Assembly (NCBI GenBank): GCA_964020975.1
Contig: CAXHWN010002459.1
Location: forward strand, 780,225-844,224
Direction of reading: 5' to 3'
DNA length: 64,000 nt
DNA from: Hermodice carunculata
Lineage: Eukaryota; Annelida; Polychaeta; Eunicida; Amphinomidae
A program made the translations under genes and the position numbers. Shown piece by piece: positions 22,986-33,965 of this stretch; position 1 is the stretch's first letter, and every line of letters begins with the position of its first letter. The notes beneath the pieces were generated by a model, which had not been told where the DNA came from, made no database searches, and saw only the letters and a list, made by a program, of their open reading frames with translations.

Positions 22986-23084
22986 TGTTACCAGCGCCAT
23001 ACCGCTCGCAAACTACAAATAAGCCCACAATGCACTGCGCGTCAAAAAATTTGGCGCATGCGCTGTGCCGCGCGCATAACATCT
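22986..23084 (-). repeat. ISL2EU right terminal inverted repeat
   Basis: Ends CGCGCGCATAACATCT at 23084. Read outward-in on the minus strand it matches the left end in the outer 14 bases (two differences) and in the inner block ACTACAAATAAGCCCA. The GC-rich middle (GGCGCATGCGC) is itself palindromic and differs from the left end. Confidence 0.88.
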
Positions 23085-24678
23085 ATTGTGGTATGCTCTG
23101 GAAGGCCAGGTTAGAGAATTCCATACGCGCAGAGAACATCTGTTAGTTCATTCACAATGGGGTAGACACTGGTCATTTCAGGCCAAGGTATATACGGCAG
23201 ATGTCCTTTGAAACTTCTGTTCCTCAGTCTTCTTAGGGCCAGAATTAGTAGGAGCACCGCTGTTATGTTTACCAAGGAGTATCTCTGTAAAATACACATT
23301 TAGTAAATAATGTTAGCTTGAACCTCTGACTTATACAGTGAGAATTGCAGTAAAACTTGTCATATTATAAGATTTGTAACCTATTAATTAGTTATTAATT
23401 CATCATAATGTTGGTAATTTTAAAACATATTTCCGGTCAAAGTCTAGCATTATTGAGCCATCCTTGTAAAAATTGAATATAAAATTGTCAATTACAACTG
23501 CGATCATCTGCAAAATAGTCATAATATTTACATTTGATTTCCAGCTATATATCAAAGGATAACTTGAAACAAGCATGGATAATTCTTGTATCATTTGTAA
23601 ACTAAATGAATTATTTTTTAAATAAATAACAACAAATACAAGTAAAAACTAAAATAAACAGTTTATATTAATCAAAGCCTATATATGAATACTGTTTACT
23701 TCTATTCCATGTCCATCCTTGAGAACCCTTGCTAACATCATAATGTCTTGCACAAAGGTTGGTCAATCGATAGTCCTCCAAGATATCTTAGATTCTGCTT
23801 TGCTATCTTGCAATGTTCCATCAAGATTTGTCGAGATTCCTGTAGCAATTGTGAATCTGTTCTTGTACTGACAACCCAACACCGAGTGCCAAAGTTTCTT
23901 GGTGCTACTGGCACAGACAGGGGCCAAATTTGAACTCTTTTTGCAAAGACGTTCACAAGTTTAGCTAATAAAGGGTTCGACATAGTAACATCACTGCCCA
24001 AATAATGCGTCAATATTGTGCAAACACATCTGCTGTAAGGATTACAGTGTCCAGTATAAAGCAGACATTTGGAGACAAGAATCTCTGCTGAAATATGTCC
24101 TCTTAATTCTCGTTTTGCTATGCTTACATTTTTGTGGAAGAAATTACCAATAACCAGCCCACTAGAACCACCTTGTCTTTTTTTGAGCAATAAAACAATT
24201 GTTACTATATCAGCGACTTGGTGTGGTCCATCATCTAAAGGGAAAAGCAGTGGCAGAATTTGTTCCCAAACAACCAATGATGTATTTGTGTAATATGCAC
24301 AATGTGTAGCCATACATCGAATATCAAGGTGATCGTTTACTATATCATAGACTGCTGGAAAGCGGACAGTACCATCTACAACACTATAATTTATTGTGCC
24401 GCTGTCTTTAGTGCAGAATACACATTTTTTGTTGTTCCATCGATTGTCAGATTTAAGATGGATTCTGCAATTAGGCAAATACAAATTCTGCGCCTACAAA
24501 TGTCGCCATCAAAGCTGTTTGACAATATGTCATAACATTCAGTAATAATTTTATCTGGGTCTAGCATTGTGGTGGGCACAACGACCAAGTTTGAGCAACA
24601 ACTTGAAAAAGCTCTAGCAGATCATAAACAATTAGTCTAACCCGGTGCACACAATTTCAAGTCTCAGTGGCGCTCCAT

Positions 24679-24680
<2 letters not shown>

Positions 24681-24758
<78 letters not shown>
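24681..24758. repeat. (TA)39 microsatellite inside gene X coding sequence
   Basis: A TA run of about 78 bp sits inside exon 3 of gene X copy 2 and is read as alternating Ile/Tyr in frame between VAFDY and GAPLRLEIVCTGLD. Copy 1 has about 18 bp at the same site. Confidence 0.9.
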
Positions 24759-24760
<2 letters not shown>

Positions 24761-25728
24761 ATAGTCAAAAGCAACTGCTATTGCCTCAGGTAAGGCATTA
24801 GCTCTGGAGATAATATTTGCAGTCCCTTTGCTCTTTACAAGTGATCCTCCTAGAGCAACAGCAACTGACATCAATGCAAGAGAAGGTTTATGTCTCATAT
24901 CTGGGCTTCTAGTATGCATCAAGGGGGGATTATAAATACAATGCCCCTGATGACGATTCAGATCCATTCTGATTTATTGCACTTCGAATTTGTGCAATTA
25001 ATATTGGTTCAGTTGTTTCATGAACTACAGATACCACCGACGCCAGGTCACGTCTTAACAGTGGACAATATGCATCATGATCCTTAATGTTTCCCTGAAT
25101 TGCATTTTTTGATAAGGAAACAATGGATGGTGGTTGTGAACTATAGGATAATTCAGTCCCTACGTGCAGGATATTTTCCTCAATTATATTAGTAGCTTTC
25201 CACTGTTTAATATATGACGAAAACTCAAGTGCATTAACCTTCTGGCCACGCATGATTTAACAGTTCCACGGCCCTCATTTCCTAAACTTGCTTGTAAGTA
25301 GTTCCCAAACTGGACTAAAAATTCACCTTTGACATAGATTTCCTTGACAGAAAATTCAACCATTTTCTGATGATGATCATGGTACCTGTTAAGTGATTGT
25401 AGCACATGATTTTCTGCTAAGTCCAAGGTTCCTACCATGACAAAGTCAATCAAACATTTATTCATTTTTGTGCGGGTCAAATCTGTTAGGAAATATGACC
25501 TAAAAGGCCCACGTCTGCCACATTGTATCAAGGAAAAGTGACCATACATATAAAAATATGTCCTGGAACATGTCTTAACTTGCTCAGCATAGGAAAAGTA
25601 AATGATCGGTCAAGATAATACAATGACTTTTGCATATTTGCAAACATGTCCAAATTTCCAATTAAGATATAGCCATCACAATCAAGTTCAGATACATGAA
25701 CATGTTCTTCATCTACACTGATTAGACA

Positions 25729-28080
25729 GTGTCATTACCATATCCAAACCGTAGTCCTAACGAAACAAATCCAAGTCAATTCCGACCAAAGGCAATGTTC
25801 CTTGGTATGTATAGCTGAAACATGTAAATTTATAGTTCGTATTTACCCTAAAGAGACCAAAACGTAAGTGCAAAGGTCCATAGGGGGGAAAAAAACTTTA
25901 TCTAGCTTTCACATGACAGAATGTAAAAAGTTTAGTTTGAAATTATAGGCCTCTTTCAGTAAATTGGCTTGAACAGTTGCATCATACATGCATATACAAA
26001 ACCATACAATTTATGAAAAGGGACCAAAATTTGCAGCACATCAGAGAATTTGTAAGTGGAGGTTCATAACTTGTTGAAAATGTCAATAAAATTCAGTATT
26101 TAAAAAGGTACTACTTGCAACCACCATCTCAACAATGATCAGCATCCATATAAGTCCACAAAGCGACACCAACACCAACATCAATCCATCAGAAAAGCCC
26201 TCTAGGCCTAAAATGACCATCAATAAGAATCTAAACAACATGATTATATAATTCGATGTGTTTTAGGCATGTAGTTAAAGACATGATGTTGTTTTAAAGG
26301 AGATAAACTAAGAGTATTTCAAAAAGAAAAGCGTTTGAATTTCCAAATGTAGTAAGTACATTGGTTCAAATGTTAAACATCAGCCAGAAGCAAGTGACAT
26401 TAGGCCTCAAATCATTAAAACGTAGTCAAAAAATGCAATACAATAGTCAAAATTTGTAAGGATAGCAGTCACATTTCAAGTTGGTTTCCAGACGTATTTT
26501 TGAAAGGACATTTAAATGTTCAAGAAAGCATATAATCCCACAAATCATCTAATAAGTCAATTATTAGGGTAGTAATTTAGAATTCCAAAAATGTAGTATG
26601 CCATTGTAAGTTATCTGTTAGTCAGCCAAGCATAATGTACATCTAACTCGTGGTTCTAAAAAGTTCAAAAGGTCAAATTGTAAAACAGTCCTAATTATTG
26701 TAAAATTCTACTACCTTAATCAAAGAAAGAATTCGGTTTTATGAAAAGAGAGAGGGAGGGATCATTTGAAATTCTTAAAGGTAACTGTAAGTATAACTGT
26801 TTTCCTGTAACAGTTTTAAATATTTTTTCATTTATAATCAGACGTAGTTCAACTTGTCAATCAGTAGATTTAGATGCTAATTATTTATACAAGAGAGAGA
26901 GACAGAAAAAGAGTACATTAAACACTTTGATCCAACCTGACATGACTTTCACAATAACAAATTATATTCATCAGACAATTATAAAAAGCAACATCAGTTT
27001 CACTACACTTGGATCACTTACTGCACTGTAATATGTGCAGAAAATGCCTGAATGTTCAAATTGTTACCAAATATATAAGGGTTCCATGAAAAGAGAAGTG
27101 GATAACAGTTTTCAATGATAGTGATGAGACCAAACCGAATACCAGGTTAACCTTGTCAGATCCAGGATCATTTACGAAATAGTAAGACATGCCTGTGTTC
27201 GTCGTCAGAAGAATCCATGACCAACAGGAATGATATTTAAACGAATGAGAGTATCTTCTACCTGACTTGGAACAGGTTACCAACGTATTGGCAGTGGGTT
27301 AAACCAGTTTAACGGGATCCCGTTGCTCCCACTTTTGAAAACACTCACATTCATTTAAAGTAGGCCTAAAACAAATTTAGCCCTTAATGTTAATGAACAG
27401 TTATAAAAGGTAATTACTTAACCATAGTTCACAGACATCATCTAAACAATGACAGGACAATTAAGAATTTAAGTCAGACTACTATATTTACATTAGAATT
27501 GCGTAACATGTCAAAATTTGAATTTAAACACCAAAAAAAGTTTCCACGTGAACACAGATTAACTAAATTTGATGCTAATATTATATTTATTATGAAACAT
27601 GGTTAAGTTCTTCCATGTTCCATTCTCACTATAAAAAAACAGCACAATAGGTCTAAATTTCGTTACATAAATATTACTCACGTCAGCTGAGTAAGTATTC
27701 CTTACATTTTGTCACTATATTCAAAAGGATGAGAAAACAGAAGGCCTGTATTGTTCAACATGATGCCTGAGAAGTTAAATGGTCCTTATTTCATTTTATA
27801 TTTGTTGTAATTATAATAAATTTTATGTTCCAGTATTGAAAGTTCGATCAAGCTCATGGTAAAACAATCTCAGCTACAACATTAAAATACATAAACATAT
27901 TTCTATGTGTTTTACTGACACTCATAAAATACCTTATTAATATGTTTATATAAATCAACATGATATTTCTGTAGAACATATTGATATTTATCTTTAAAGT
28001 TAAGAAAAACCTTTTTTAATCTTATTTTGGAAAACCCCTGTTTAATAAGTCTTCCAAAATGCGAGTTATGTTTTGTAGAG
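25729..28080. other. 2.35 kb segment present only in gene X copy 2
   Basis: Copy 1 passes directly from CTTCATTTAAACTGAT to CAACTCATGTTTTGC; copy 2 has 2.35 kb between the equivalents. The segment is AT-rich with several AGGCCT palindromes and has no open frame, terminal inverted repeat or poly(A). It may be an insertion into copy 2 or original intron lost from copy 1. Confidence 0.6.
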
Positions 28081-29863
28081 GCAACTGGTCCATACCAGGT
28101 TCAGAAACAAAGTACAACATACAAGGTGAAGTAAGTAGAATGAATACAGGCACCAATTTAAAGTTTTACTGTCCACAGATATGGACTCTCTGCTTTACAG
28201 GGATCCACAACACAGGCGTCTGACCTCTTGCGAATTAGAAGGAAAACTAAGTGACAACTATAGCCTGTGATGACTAACTGAAAACAAATGTTCCAAGTGA
28301 AAAAACCTTCATAACATTTACACATTCCATTTGATCAGGATGAAACTTCCACAAAGGGATATTAAATTGCATATGAGGAATTCAAATCTGGTGTCAGATT
28401 TCATTTTGAGTCATTTTTTAAAAATTAACTCTTTCATGCCCCAAATATTCTTAATATTTTGATATTGAAAACTCTGTAAATGTATATATTTAAGTTTTTA
28501 ACAAATGGGTTGTATTTTATTGTATTAGCATGTATGGTAGGAGCTTAAAAGAATTATAACTTGTATGAAAAAATAATGACATTTAAAAACATTATATCTT
28601 TGTAAATAAAGAAAACTGACATAATTCACTAGATCAAGATGAAACTTTCATCAAAGGATATAAAATTGCATATGGGGAATTGAAATCCGGTATCAGATTT
28701 CATTTACAGTCATTTTAAAAAAAATAACTCTTTCATGCCCTTAATATTTCGATATTGAAAGCTCAGAAAAACGTATATACTTTATTATGAACTCCAGACA
28801 GATGAGCACGGAGAGTAGAAGAAAGATGAAAGAAATACCATAGCAAAGTCACACTGAATAACTTTCAGAAGAAAGATAATATTCTTTACGAATTTCTTGC
28901 TTTCAAGTTTATTATCAGAAGACTGAGAAACCAAATGACACAATTCTTAGAAAAAATTGTACGAATATATGCAATTTATAACGAAAAAATGATTTGCTCT
29001 GACTCAGTAAAAATAAATTAAACAATCAAACAGATGATACAATAGATTGGTGCAACACACATACAAAATCTATACACACAATTGAAATGTTTAACATGTT
29101 GGCAGCATGAATGCAAACATGAAAATTGAATGAGTTTTTCTACTTGTAGGCAAATGTGCACGTCCAGCCAACAGGATTTGATGCATACCATCAAGGTGTG
29201 CTCTTTTAAATACACATATGGCTGTTGTGCCTTTTTCTTTATTTTATTCACCAAATTGCAGATAATCATGACAAACATTCACATATTTTCATTATCTGGC
29301 AACTTCTTACCACTCAAGTAAAAAAGAGGGTCTGTCCAAACAATAAATTTTATTTTATTGTATAAGCATGTATGGTAGGAGCTTATAAAATAAATAAATA
29401 TATAAAATTGCGTATTCAGCTAAATCTAAATACTAGAACATGTTTAATGATATCTTAACCTTTCCAGGTAACCTATGCCACAAATGCCAAGTAAGTAACC
29501 CTTGCAACTTACTGATACATTACATCCTATACAGACATTCACATATTTTCCTTGTCTGGCAACTTCTTATCACTTAGGCAAGTAGAGAATCTGTTACCCT
29601 GTCCAAGCAATAAGTAAAATAGATATGTAAAATTGTGTATTCAGCTAAATCTAAACACTTAAACATTTTAACAATCTCTTCACCTTTCTCGGCAATCTAT
29701 GCAATGGATACCAAGTAAGTAACCATTGAAAATTAACTGAAACATTAAATCACATTGAAGTGTTCATGGTTAGCGATTCCTTCACATGTTCAATATTCTT
29801 CTTTTTAGTAATTCCTCTCAATTTTTCTGCCAGGTATCATCCAAGGTTGCCCTGAATATTTGG
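28081..29863. repeat. Right part of the segmental duplicate (intronic)
   Basis: It matches 5370-7003 with small indels, including two 150 bp dispersed repeats (28337-28490, 28637-28790) and the tandem pair near 29330-29750. A 60 bp extra piece near 29345-29390 repeats TTTTATTGTATAAGCATGTA, which also occurs at 28508, and so is a local duplication. Confidence 0.75.
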
Positions 29864-30060
29864 TTAGGGTTAGGGTTAGGGTTAGGTTTAGGGTTTAGGG
29901 TTTAGGGTTAGGGCTAGGGTTTAGGGGTTAGGGTTAGGTTTAGGGTTAGGGGTTAGGGTTAGGGTTAGGGTTAGGCTTTAGGGTTTAGGGTAAGGGTTAG
30001 GGTTTAGGGTTAGGGTTTAGGTTTAGGGTAGGGGTTAGGGTTAGGGTTTCGGGTTAGGGC
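29864..30060 (+). repeat. Interstitial telomeric tract, TTAGGG and variants
   Basis: About 197 bp of TTAGGG mixed with TTTAGGG, TTAGGGG and GGGTTTAGGG variants, G-rich strand rightward. It abuts a break in gene X homology on the left with only a GGT overlap. On the right it passes into GGGTTAGGGCTATAACTGTG, the start of the palindromic box family. It is too short and too degenerate for a live chromosome end. Confidence 0.92.
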
Positions 30061-31420
30061 TATAACTGTGGCCCTTTAGGGCCAGTCCAGGGCCAGTCTT
30101 TACGGTTATGTGCTATAAGACTGGCCCTCTTGTAGAAATATTTTGCAACAACTTGAGTAGACTAAGGTACATAACTAACGTTAAAAGTTTCCAAGTACAT
30201 TGGAAATTTCATGTTTGTATATTAGTTTCAATTGATAGGTGTAATGTACTTTTATGAAGGATTTCAAAGATTATTCTTTTGAATTATTCTAATATTAAAT
30301 AGTGTACTGGATCAACTTCACTCTCTGGAATGCAATTTTGGAGATTTATAGCTGTAATGCCTACTTCCTAATGGAAAACGATGCACTTTGTGAGATTAGG
30401 AGCTCTAACACTGGCCATCTATAAAATGACTCAATGGAAACCAACCTCTATAAGCATAGTTAAACTTGAAGAAACATCTTTTCAATAAGACACTCTCCTG
30501 TAAAACCCCAGAACCATAACACTGGCCCTGTAAGGCCGGTGTTATGGTTGTGAAGTTTGTATGGTTTCGAGGATTTTTTTTCCATATTACACCAAAGTAA
30601 TCCTCGTATTGTGAAAACTATTTATCTCCAATCAAAACTGTCACTTGGAAATAGCCAAAGTGCCATAGCACTATCCCTAGCCTTGCAGGTCTTGCCAGGG
30701 ATGGGGATAGGATCTCCCAAAAATGCTAAAACAGGCCCCACAAGGACAGGGTGAGTGTTATGGCATTTTACAGTATTCCAAACAAGTAGTGCATTATTGG
30801 TATTCTCAGAGGGTTTAGAGCTGTAATACTGAGCCCTTTGGAAAGTCTTGTACTTTTGGGGATTTAAAAAAAAAACAACAACCCAGACCCATCACACTGG
30901 CCCTGTCAGGCCATTTTTTTTTGTGTTTGGGTTTCATGCTTTGGGCGATTTGTTTTTGATATAACATCAAAATATAGCTTCTACTGTAAAAAAAAAAAAA
31001 AAAAAAAAAAATATTCTATGATACTGGCCTACTAGCACAATAATTTATATACACCAGCCTCTATCAGACAGTTTAAATTTAAAACATATTTTGTAATAAG
31101 ATATCTTTAAGAAAAAACACTTGGAAAAAACCCCAAAACTATAACACCGACCCTACACAGGCAGTATTGTGGTTCAGGGGATGGGTTTCCCAAATATGCA
31201 GTAAAACTGTCCCACAAAGCCAGGGTTTTTTTTGGCACTTTAGAGGTTTTCAAACTGCACTATTTTCATTTTTAGGGATTGAAAAAAAAAACATTTTTCT
31301 GCGATTGAAACCCCCTCCCCAAATGCCATGCCATAACATCAGCCCTGGCCTTGAGGGACTTGTTGTTCAGCATTGATGAAAACCATGACCCCAGCCCTGG
31401 ACAAAATTAGGTTACCCCCA
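30061..31420. repeat. Dispersed inverted-repeat boxes (CATAACACYGGCC)
   Basis: Boxes such as CATAACACTGGCC-CTGTAA-GGCCGGTGTTATG (30508-30540) recur, many with GGCCCT...AGGGCC cores, separated by AT-rich DNA and A or T runs. The same family is dense at 40.8-44.9 kb. Short open frames here are by-products. Confidence 0.75.
30988..31011. repeat. Poly(A) tract
   Basis: About 24 consecutive A within the dispersed-box region. No retroposon body can be attached to it. Confidence 0.75.
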
Positions 31421-32515
31421 AAAGTCATGAAATGTCATGATATATTTAAAAACAACTGAAAGACGTTAGAAACTATTTGGGTACAACAAAGGCCCCAAAG
31501 GTTAGTTGGTGTTAATAGGAGTAGACTACTACTACTGCTATTTCAGGGCAGCCCAATTTATTGTGAGAAATGTATTGATCATAGATTAATTGCACATAGA
31601 AAAAGTATTGACATGTGTCAATATTATCCAAATATGAAGCAATGGCCATTTGAGTGTACTAATAGTCTATGATCATAATTGTATCATCTTTGCCTCAACA
31701 TATTGTAAAGTTTTCACCTGAGAAACTGATAATTAAATCTCAGTGCAGCTTTGATGATATATTGTGAATATGTAATGCTTGTTAGGCTCCATATAAAAAC
31801 CAAAATGTGCAATATATCTTTGGAGATGTTTGGAAATGTATTCAGATATGGGGTATACAATGGCATTGTCATATACAACGTTATTGTGAAATATATTATT
31901 GTAAAATAAAAATTGAAATTCAAAAGTGTTAAATGCGCTTAAAGATTGTGCAAGAACATAACCTAAATACCAGTCAGCATATAATGAGCCATCAAAATAA
32001 TGAACCAATAAGTCCAGGATGTTTGAATGACTAATCGGATATACAAATGAAATGCTTTTTCTCCTGGAATATTACTCTTGTTCTTTAATACAATCTTCTA
32101 GTTCCTGGCTATCTGATTCTAGTGTTGTAGTATTGCTACTTTCTTTTTCAAAATAGCTTTGTGTCTGTCACTTTATCATGGTCCTCTCAAAATATATTTA
32201 TTTCCATGTTCTGCTCCCCGTATTTGTCATTGAAAAAGCTCATAAGGCTTAAACCTGTATTTTAGATGGTGTAACATCCCTAACTTCTCACTGATTTCCC
32301 TGAACTGTATCACAACATCTTCATATCGACTCATTGTTGATATGTATAGGTTTGGTGATGATGGGTATTACACATGGCTCAGCGGAGAAAAGTTCGAATG
32401 CATCATGGCTATCTCCAGTAAGGCTTGTCTCTTGCACCAGTATGCATACAGTGCCTTGAAATTATGGCACAGATACTAAGTGCATCTTGGTGAAGAGGCT
32501 ACAAATTTGTGTAAA
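31421..32515. other. AT-rich DNA, no gene recognised
   Basis: No domain, tandem array or inverted repeat is seen. A 91-codon minus-strand frame near 31733 is hydrophobic and AT-driven and is not supported as a gene. Confidence 0.4.
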
Positions 32516-32517
32516 AC

Positions 32518-33528
32518 ATGTCTTTAAAGGAGGACGTAAATTGCGGGGTTTCCAGTCCTGCAGTGACCTCTGTCCAATGCTGGCCGTGCACAGAGTACGT
32601 GGCCCATTCTACCAAGTGTGACCACTTACTCAAATTGGTAGATGTCCTCGTTTTGGAGTGTAAAGGACCTGTGAACAAGGTTAGATGGAGTACTGTGAAT
32701 AACAATTAACTTGTTTTGGTATGGCTAAACTTAAGTTGCACATAGGAGTACTTCAGTTTTGCCTGCCATAGGTCTAAAAAGCTTCATGAATAGCACAGGA
32801 CTGTGTTATGGACATACTGAAAAGTAAAAGACGATGTTTTAAGATTTTCACTGGCAAATCAGGTTTGAGTGACAATACATCTTTGAGAAAAAAAAAACTT
32901 AGGGTCATTGACCCCAGTTATTTCAATTCAAATTACAAAAGAACCAGCTAATGTTAGGATAAATGTTTCATTATCGAAATATGTTATAATCTAATTTAAG
33001 GGAGGAAATGGCTACTATGCTTCGCAATACATCATAAAGGAAATGGAGATGTCAACTGCAACAAGACGATAGAAAAAGTAGGAGCTAGCCCTGCCTTCTC
33101 CCTCTTTTGTGATGAAAAAGCAGATGTTGCAATGCTCTTACAACTTATCAAATACGTGCTCTACTTGTCACCAGACTACCAGATAAAAGGAAAAACAAAT
33201 ATATTTTCTATTTTAAACTAACTTACAACACATTGTTTTGAGTAAGGACGATCTATACTGTGGGACTTTTAATTTTGCAAGTTGTGTGTATGGCTTATAG
33301 GGTATACACCTTGCATATTGAAAGTCCGTCAGTATAGATCTATAATGATATTACCAACAGTGGGCAACATCACATTGAAAAATAAACAAGTTTTGAGTAC
33401 AAAATACCTTTAATGGGACACCGAGATGCGGTTTTTACTGCTACCCAAAACATGTGATCCAACACACAGCTAATATGTTTCTCGTTAAGACATATTCCTG
33501 CTGTATCTCATCATATTAATTTGCATGT

Positions 33529-33560
<32 letters not shown>

Positions 33561-33965
33561 TTTCTGATGTTGTTAATTGAATATCTGCTGGTAAAATGTA
33601 AAGCAGTATTCACACTTCAGAGGCTTTCTAATGCAACGTGTGGTTTTCCTGTTGTGAGTAACATCCCTCATGAAATACTGAAATACTGAACAGCTCCTTG
33701 ATTTTTATGTAACAGTAAAAGTAAAAACATTAAAAACATGAATCAAATTTACAGTGTTCCATATTAATTTTTAAAATTGCAATTGATTTTACATTTCCCA
33801 GGTCGCAGCATTGTATCCCCATGATGTCGAGCAGCTATCAAATATCCGTCGTGTGGCCAACATACTTGAGTTGGCATCGGCACAGACCTGTTATAACACA
33901 GAATACATAAGAAGTTCAAAGCAGACAACTACACCATTTTGAGACTCGGATGTGAGAGCTGAACT
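32518..33965 (+). CDS. Possible spliced plus-strand gene fragment, unrecognised
   Basis: Three stretches look coding. 32518-32706 reads EDVNCGVSSPAVTSVQCWP and CDHLLKLVDVLVLECKGPV. About 33015-33210 reads DVNCNKTIEKVGASPAF and DVAMLLQLIKYVLYLSPDYQ. After a TTTTACATTTCCCAG acceptor, 33802-33940 reads ALYPHDVEQLSNIRRVANIL and ELASAQTCYNTEYI before a stop. Codon use is less AT-driven than nearby, but the joins are unproven and no family is recognised. It could be a gene remnant. Confidence 0.28.
33530..33559. repeat. Poly(T) tract
   Basis: 30 consecutive T, between the second and third possible exons of the weak plus-strand gene. Confidence 0.8.

Larger units (their letters stand above)
15575..23084. 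mobile_element. ISL2EU DNA transposon, 7,510 bp, nearly whole
   Basis: The ends are AGGTCTTATGCGCG at 15575 and its counterpart AGATGTTATGCGCG (reverse complement of the end at 23084). About 45-55 bp further in, both ends carry an identical 17 bp block, TGGGCTTATTTGTAGTT. The element is flanked by AT on both sides (15573-15574, 23085-23086). The homologous gene X exon at 2733-2738 reads CCAATTGT, a clean empty site giving a 2 bp AT duplication. Inside are convergent genes: a THAP plus DDE transposase (plus strand) and a SAP-SWIM-YqaJ nuclease (minus strand), their stop codons about 50 bp apart. This gene pair is the signature of the ISL2EU superfamily. Three in-frame stops in the transposase and one apparent frameshift in the nuclease suggest a fairly recent but inactive copy. 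Confidence 0.92.
15154..29863 (-). pseudogene. Gene X copy 2: segmental duplicate with insertions
   Basis: This block matches 2365-7003, with exons 5 to 2 in the same order and strand. Exon 4 is split by the ISL2EU transposon (15575-23084), and the intron between exons 2 and 3 holds 2.35 kb absent from copy 1 (25729-28080). Similarity ends at 29863, inside exon 2, where a TTAGGG tract starts. Lesions specific to this copy are a 1-base loss near 23757, a deletion of about 10 bases near 25250, a stop after CTGLD and a CT donor after exon 4. Several copy 1 lesions are absent here, so the copies decayed separately. In the best-conserved coding stretch only a few residues differ. Confidence 0.75.

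Noticed and set aside
29864-30060. A real chromosome end
   Set aside because: The sequence continues for 34 kb beyond, the tract is only 197 bp and it has many variant units.
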